Both the position numbers and the translations under genes were made by a program. Shown piece after piece: positions 60,001-64,000 of a stretch of 64,000 nucleotides of DNA. Every line of letters begins with the position of its first letter. The first letter of the stretch is position 1. The stretch covers positions 15,229,901 through 15,293,900 of the forward strand of contig JADWOT020000003.1 in NCBI GenBank assembly GCA_036345935.2, given 5' to 3'. The notes under the pieces are model-generated. The model ran no database searches. It saw only the letters and a program-made list of their open reading frames with translations, and was not told where the DNA came from. The stretch is from Taenia hydatigena. Its lineage: Eukaryota; Platyhelminthes; Cestoda; Cyclophyllidea; Taeniidae.

Positions 60001-62121
60001 TAGCTGAGACTCAAAACTCCTGGTTCAAATTAACCAGTGCGTCGAAATTAACTTCGGAAACACCGATCATCTATTAGTGTAAATGACAGATATAGATAGC
60101 AAATGTACAATAAATGATGATAATCAGTAAATGGAAAGCAGTATTTTTAGGTAACGCATGGAGTGATCATTTTATTATTTATTATTACTTATTCTCATTC
60201 GACGTAAAATCGAATTCTTTTAAGTCACAACTGATGATACTACGTAGAATTTTTTTGATCAGTAGACATCCCTTATTTTCACAAGCACTAATCAATCGCC
60301 ATAGGCAAACAAAAAATATTATAATGGACTTGGAAAAAGAATGGTATACATCGCTTGAAAGTGAATTTGTTTTACATATTGGAGATACCGGCTGAGCAAC
60401 TTAGCTCAATAGGAAAGGGTTGAGATGCAAACATTCAAGTTTATGCACAGTTCTCAAAAAGACTTTTTAGATTGCATTTCAAAGCCGTCCAAAAGTCCAG
60501 GCCAAGCGAGAACAACTGCACCCACATTGTAACATGACCTTAGGATACAACAGCAGCGACTAGGTTGGTCATACTGGCTTTTCGATTTAATTGAGTCATA
60601 GCGAATCAGTAAAGCCAGCCTCACTGAAATACACACAAACACAGAGGCGGAAGCACGAACGCTACTTAGATGGACGAGCACGCATACAAGGACGCTTGCA
60701 TTAACAGCCACAGAAACTAGCGCATCCTGTGCAAGATTGAAGGTATGGAATAGTCAAAAAAGATCAACGAAACAAACATTCTGGGAGTAAAATCAAATAA
60801 AGGCGAACGAGACTTGTTATTGATAAGTCCCTCTCTGGAATAAGTAAAAGTGTTATAACAACACTATCGAACAGGGAAATAACTTGCCTTAATAGTGCCC
60901 AGGGGCTTTCCAGCATAGTCGAATTCGAGTATCATCCATTCCTGAGATCTAGGAAGGAAATCGAGGCATTCGTTGTCAGAGCCGTGCTCCGCTTCGTACT
61001 TTTTCCAAGCCGCGGTCAATTCTGCTGGCCACTTGCCACAAACGATAGCGGCTCTAAAAAGCAGTGTATGATTCAGTATTAGTGGAATAACACTCTCGGT
61101 AAAAACTGCAGAACGAGATAGACGAAAACTGCATACCTCCGCAGTTGAATGAAATTGGCAGTTCGATTTTGGCGGTACTTGAAGCTAAGTTCTGTGAGTT
61201 GTCTGAAACCAGCAAAAGAAGTGTCAAAGCTGATAGCACCCGTTGTAAGAAAAAGCAATAGCCAGCATGAAAAAGATGACATACTTTGAAATGAAAACTT
61301 CCGAATATACACGATGTGACTCCATTTGCTTTTCTCCGTTAACAGGGATATTACCATCAATGGGAAATACTTTAATAACACAGGTTTTGTTGGACTGAAA
61401 GACTTCACCGTAGACTCCCTCACCAATCTTGGAAATATTTTCTAAGCTTCTAGATAACACGCAGCAGTAAATGATAATACAACTTACTCTGCATCAAAGA
61501 AAGATGAAAAAGACCTAACTTCGGTTTGACCACAGAGTTCCATTAACTTTGTCCGAGGATCACCAACAATCGATTGATTCTAAAACAAAATCAAAGGCTA
61601 AAAATGTTTGCTTTAATAAAATGAAAAAAAAAAACTCTCAAAGGTAACCTAGCCAACATGAATAGCAAAGTAGAGACTGAACTTACAAAAAAGGGCTCAT
61701 CTGAATTCCCAGCAAAGCTTAGTCTAGTTACTTCCGGCACTTCTTCTGCATCAAATTCGATTTTCCGAGCATTTAATCTTTTTATTTTCGCTGCTTGGTC
61801 TTTGTTCACAGATCGGAAACGACGTGGTGAAAAGATTGGCGACAGCACGGGCTCAGTATGCTGCAAATGGGAAAGAGCTTCACCAAAATTTTCGCGATTC
61901 TCCAGATCAGATGTCTCATTCGATGATACGCTCCAACCATCAACTTCAATGCTTTTTTTTGGAGGAGAAGAACGATTGGGAGTGCCATTGCCGTTGAAGT
62001 TTCGAAGTCTACTTCTGATGTTTGGAGTCTTCAATGCTCGTAAAGAACGACGCGTCGGCTTCCTAGTCTTGTGTACATCATCAGAGACCTGATTTACGTA
62101 GGAACGCGATCGCAATCGCAT
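57069..62121 (-). CDS. HASPIN: HASPIN, histone H3 Thr3 kinase, complete eight-exon gene
   Basis: Exons, 5' to 3': 61687-62121, 61488-61579, 61285-61449, 61137-61202, 60888-61053, 59375-59606, 58616-58718, 57069-57291. All phases agree, for a 493-residue protein. Haspin phosphorylates Thr3 of histone H3 in mitosis, placing the chromosomal passenger complex at centromeres. The glycine loop is IGEGVYGEVF (184-193) and the ATP-site lysine is K202 (CVIKVFP). The catalytic loop is EHRDLHWLNVLV with D339 and N344, and the haspin-type metal motif IIDFT has D377 in place of DFG. GDYQFEIYRMMRDMN and ITNLYWLHYLMEKLL are the family C-lobe signatures. The basic N-terminus (1-145, RSRSYVNQV...) is short compared with vertebrate haspins. 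The ATG at 62121 is the first methionine in the frame. The intron after exon 5 begins with GC instead of GT. Human haspin has Gly where L343 sits. Confidence 0.95.
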
Positions 62122-62830
62122 AGTATCTACAAATGACAATACGACTCCTAACCAAAGTAGCGAAAGTTCTTCGGCCGTTGTGTGTTAAATTTAGGCTTTC
62201 GAATCAAGACGCAGAACTCCCAGAAAAGAGAGGAGATATACCAGATTTATTCCGTAAACAAACGGCAACCGACACTAAGGCTTAGAAGACCACAGCGAAC
62301 GCTGGCAGAAAGTGTGGAGTTTAGCTGTTTCACTTTGATTGGCTTGATTGAAAAACTTACCCGAAACAAGGGATAGGTGACTATCGTAAAAGAAAAATTT
62401 GGTAGCAATGATATCACTGCGAAAAATTGAGAGACATTAAATCGCTTCGAGTTTTTGATTGAAAATAACACAAGCTTAAGTGCCAACTAAGCTCAAATTT
62501 ACTGACCTCTGCCTATAATTCGGAAAAGTATCGGCAAACAAACTTAGATTAAAAGCACGGTGATAAAACTGCTTAATAAATCATTTAGATTAGGAAAATT
62601 ATTATGGGCTGCGACTTTCGATATCGGTAGTGCACTTTTGAGGCACTCATAAAACAAATGTGTTCATAAATGTAATGCACTATCTTTCCATCTTTTTCGC
62701 TAAGGCAATAAAGTTGCCTTAAAACTATCAACCTTCTCTTGCTAAAAGCATTCGCAGGGAGGAAGAGAAATTGATGAACTTTATGCATTCTTCATTTGGT
62801 ATGCTGAATACGTATATTCCACTCAAGTGT
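62122..62830 (-). promoter_or_regulatory. HASPIN 5' flank
   Basis: About 700 bp upstream of the HASPIN start codon, before the LTR cluster, expected to hold its promoter and 5' UTR. No unambiguous core promoter element was recognised. Confidence 0.35.
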
Positions 62831-63004
62831 TGTAATTCTTTGTTTGCTTGACTGCAGGCTCTGGCTACGGCTACTTGAATGGCTATGTGTGTTGGCTTCC
62901 GAGCTAAGATAGCAGTTTATTTTCTCATGTTTGCCAAAAATGTATGTATTCTTCCCCTTTATTATTGACTTCTTTTGCGCTCAGCGAAGTCTCGGTGCGC
63001 AGCA
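62831..63004 (+). mobile_element. diverged solo TRIM LTR
   Basis: It begins TGTAATTCTTTGTTTGCTTG and ends with AAGTCTCGGTGCGCAGCA, matching both ends of the LTR consensus in order, while the middle is strongly diverged. No target-site duplication is evident. Probably an old copy or a related subfamily like the one at the right window edge. Confidence 0.6.
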
Positions 63005-63061
63005 TGTATTATGTCGTTTATCGTCTTCCATAAATTTTCAAAGGTTTCTTGTAATAGACTA

Positions 63062-63246
63062 TGTAGCGTCCCGAGGTTCCCTTAAGGCAAAAGAAGGCAA
63101 AGTGGCAGGATAGAATACATATATTCATCGGACAGAGGGAAAACGGCTGCTGGCGTGGCCCAGAGGCCAGCCCACTCAGCTAGGGCAATATGGCCACCTC
63201 TGTGACCTTGACAGAAACCAGCAGTTTTAACAAACAAAGTACTACA
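63062..63246 (-). mobile_element. solo TRIM LTR, left half of a back-to-back pair
   Basis: A 185 bp LTR (TGTAG...CTACA on the plus strand). GACTA precedes and AACTA follows, a 5 bp target-site duplication with one mismatch. Five bases after its end an oppositely oriented LTR begins. Confidence 0.85.
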
Positions 63247-63251
63247 AACTA

Positions 63252-63425
63252 TATAGTACTTTGTTTTTTTATGGCTGCTGGTTTTGATTTCGATCACTTA
63301 GGTGGCCATATTGCTCTAGCTGTGTCGGCTGTACTCCGGGCCATGCCAGCAGCTCATTTCCCTCTGCCTGTTGAATATGTATCCTGCCTTCTTTTGCTTT
63401 TTTAAGGGAACCTCGGGACGCTACA
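63252..63425 (+). mobile_element. solo TRIM LTR, right half of a back-to-back pair
   Basis: A 174 bp LTR in plus orientation, starting TATAGTACTTTG and ending GGGACGCTACA. Only AACTA separates it from the minus-strand LTR at 63062-63246. It is more diverged and has small deletions, so the two halves are not fresh copies of each other. Confidence 0.8.
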
Positions 63426-63533
63426 GTTTAAATAGCATTATCTACAATTCAAGAAACCATTCATGATAAACACCTCACTTGTTTTAATGTTACGTGTGAT
63501 TTTTAATTTATTCGTAACGTATGGTGCATTTAT

Positions 63534-63704
63534 TGTAGCGTCTCAAGGCTCCCTCGAGGGTAAAAAAGGCAGAATACTAGGGTGGAATATATATATATAT
63601 ATATATTCAACGGGCAGAGCGAAATAAGCTGCTGGCATGGCCATCAAGATGGCCACCCTGTGACCCTGACCGAAACCGGTAATTCACACAAACTAAGTAC
63701 TAAA
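63534..63704 (-). mobile_element. solo TRIM LTR with AT expansion and deletion
   Basis: TGTAGCGTCTCAAGG...AAGTACTAAA, about 171 bp. The AT box is expanded and about 30 bp covering the conserved CCGGAGGCCAGCCCACG block is missing. Flanks give no clear target-site duplication. Confidence 0.75.
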
Positions 63705-63735
63705 GGTATGCTCTACATAATCAAAGTTGCCTTTC

Positions 63736-64000
63736 TTCTTAGCGCTTTGTTTGTTTGAACTGCAGGCTTTAGGACTGTTACAGAGAAGTGACTATATTGC
63801 CCCAGCCGCGTGGGCTGGTTACCGGTTCATGCCGGCAGCTCATTCGGCTTTATTTATTGGATATGTATACTGTGCTCTGGTATGTTGCCTTCCTTGCCTT
63901 CAAGGAAGTCTCGGAACGCTACCTTGGTGGGAGTGGGAAGTGAACTCGACTTTATAGGGTTTCTATCCCGATCTCTACATCCTGTGGCATATCGCAGCAG
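63736..64000 (+). mobile_element. diverged TRIM-family copy, cut by window edge
   Basis: A diverged 5' LTR (about 63736-63922) is followed by CTTGGTGGGAGTGGGAAG and TATAGGGTTTCTATCCCGATCTCTAC-type internal sequence, the same order as the complete copies. The rest lies outside the window. Confidence 0.72.

Noticed and set aside
61224..61460. Haspin start at an internal methionine near the kinase domain
   Set aside because: The two upstream exons splice in phase into the kinase exon, giving a natural N-terminus.

Overview
This 64 kb window is eukaryotic. Its genes are split by introns, some as short as 29-43 nt, with GT/GC-AG borders. The best reading is a flatworm (platyhelminth) nuclear genome, probably a parasitic one. 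Very short introns mixed with kilobase-scale ones, divergent animal orthologues, a decayed Ty3/gypsy element and many short LTR elements all fit. Whether it is a tapeworm, fluke or monogenean cannot be settled from the sequence alone. There are no bacterial operons, CRISPR arrays or rRNA genes.

Layout. 0-3.3 kb: the T1-domain exon of a Shab/Kv2 potassium channel (minus strand) and its downstream intron. 5-11 kb: short non-autonomous LTR elements. 12.1-13.4 kb: one arm of a long inverted repeat. 16.3-17.6 kb: a three-exon gene for a small Ser/Arg- then Met/Pro-rich protein (minus). 19.0-19.9 kb: intronless RBMX2 (plus). 20.0-39.6 kb: the Mediator subunit gene MED23 (minus), about 29 exons, with almost every exon border resolved by splice site and reading phase. 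40.3-42.8 kb: LIN54, the DNA-binding MuvB/DREAM subunit (plus, six exons), head-to-head with MED23. 44.2-45.5 kb: the second arm of the inverted repeat. 45.5-56 kb: repeats, a broken coding-like stretch and a dead Ty3/gypsy pol. 57.1-62.1 kb: complete eight-exon HASPIN, the histone H3 Thr3 kinase (minus). 62.8-64 kb: a dense cluster of LTRs.

The most distinctive signal is one repeat family. Copies have LTRs of about 185-190 bp starting TGTAG and ending CTACA, an internal region of only about 500 bp, a polypurine tract just before the 3' LTR, and 4-5 bp target-site duplications. That is the architecture of a terminal-repeat retrotransposon in miniature (TRIM). At least four complete copies, several solo LTRs, a nested pair, a back-to-back LTR pair and an older diverged subfamily are visible.

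The second notable structure is a 1.25 kb inverted repeat whose arms lie about 31 kb apart and enclose four genes. One arm ends exactly at a TRIM copy that lacks a target-site duplication. The intact genes share a nuclear theme (transcription, splicing, mitotic chromatin), but this is probably coincidence of neighbourhood and not a pathway cluster.
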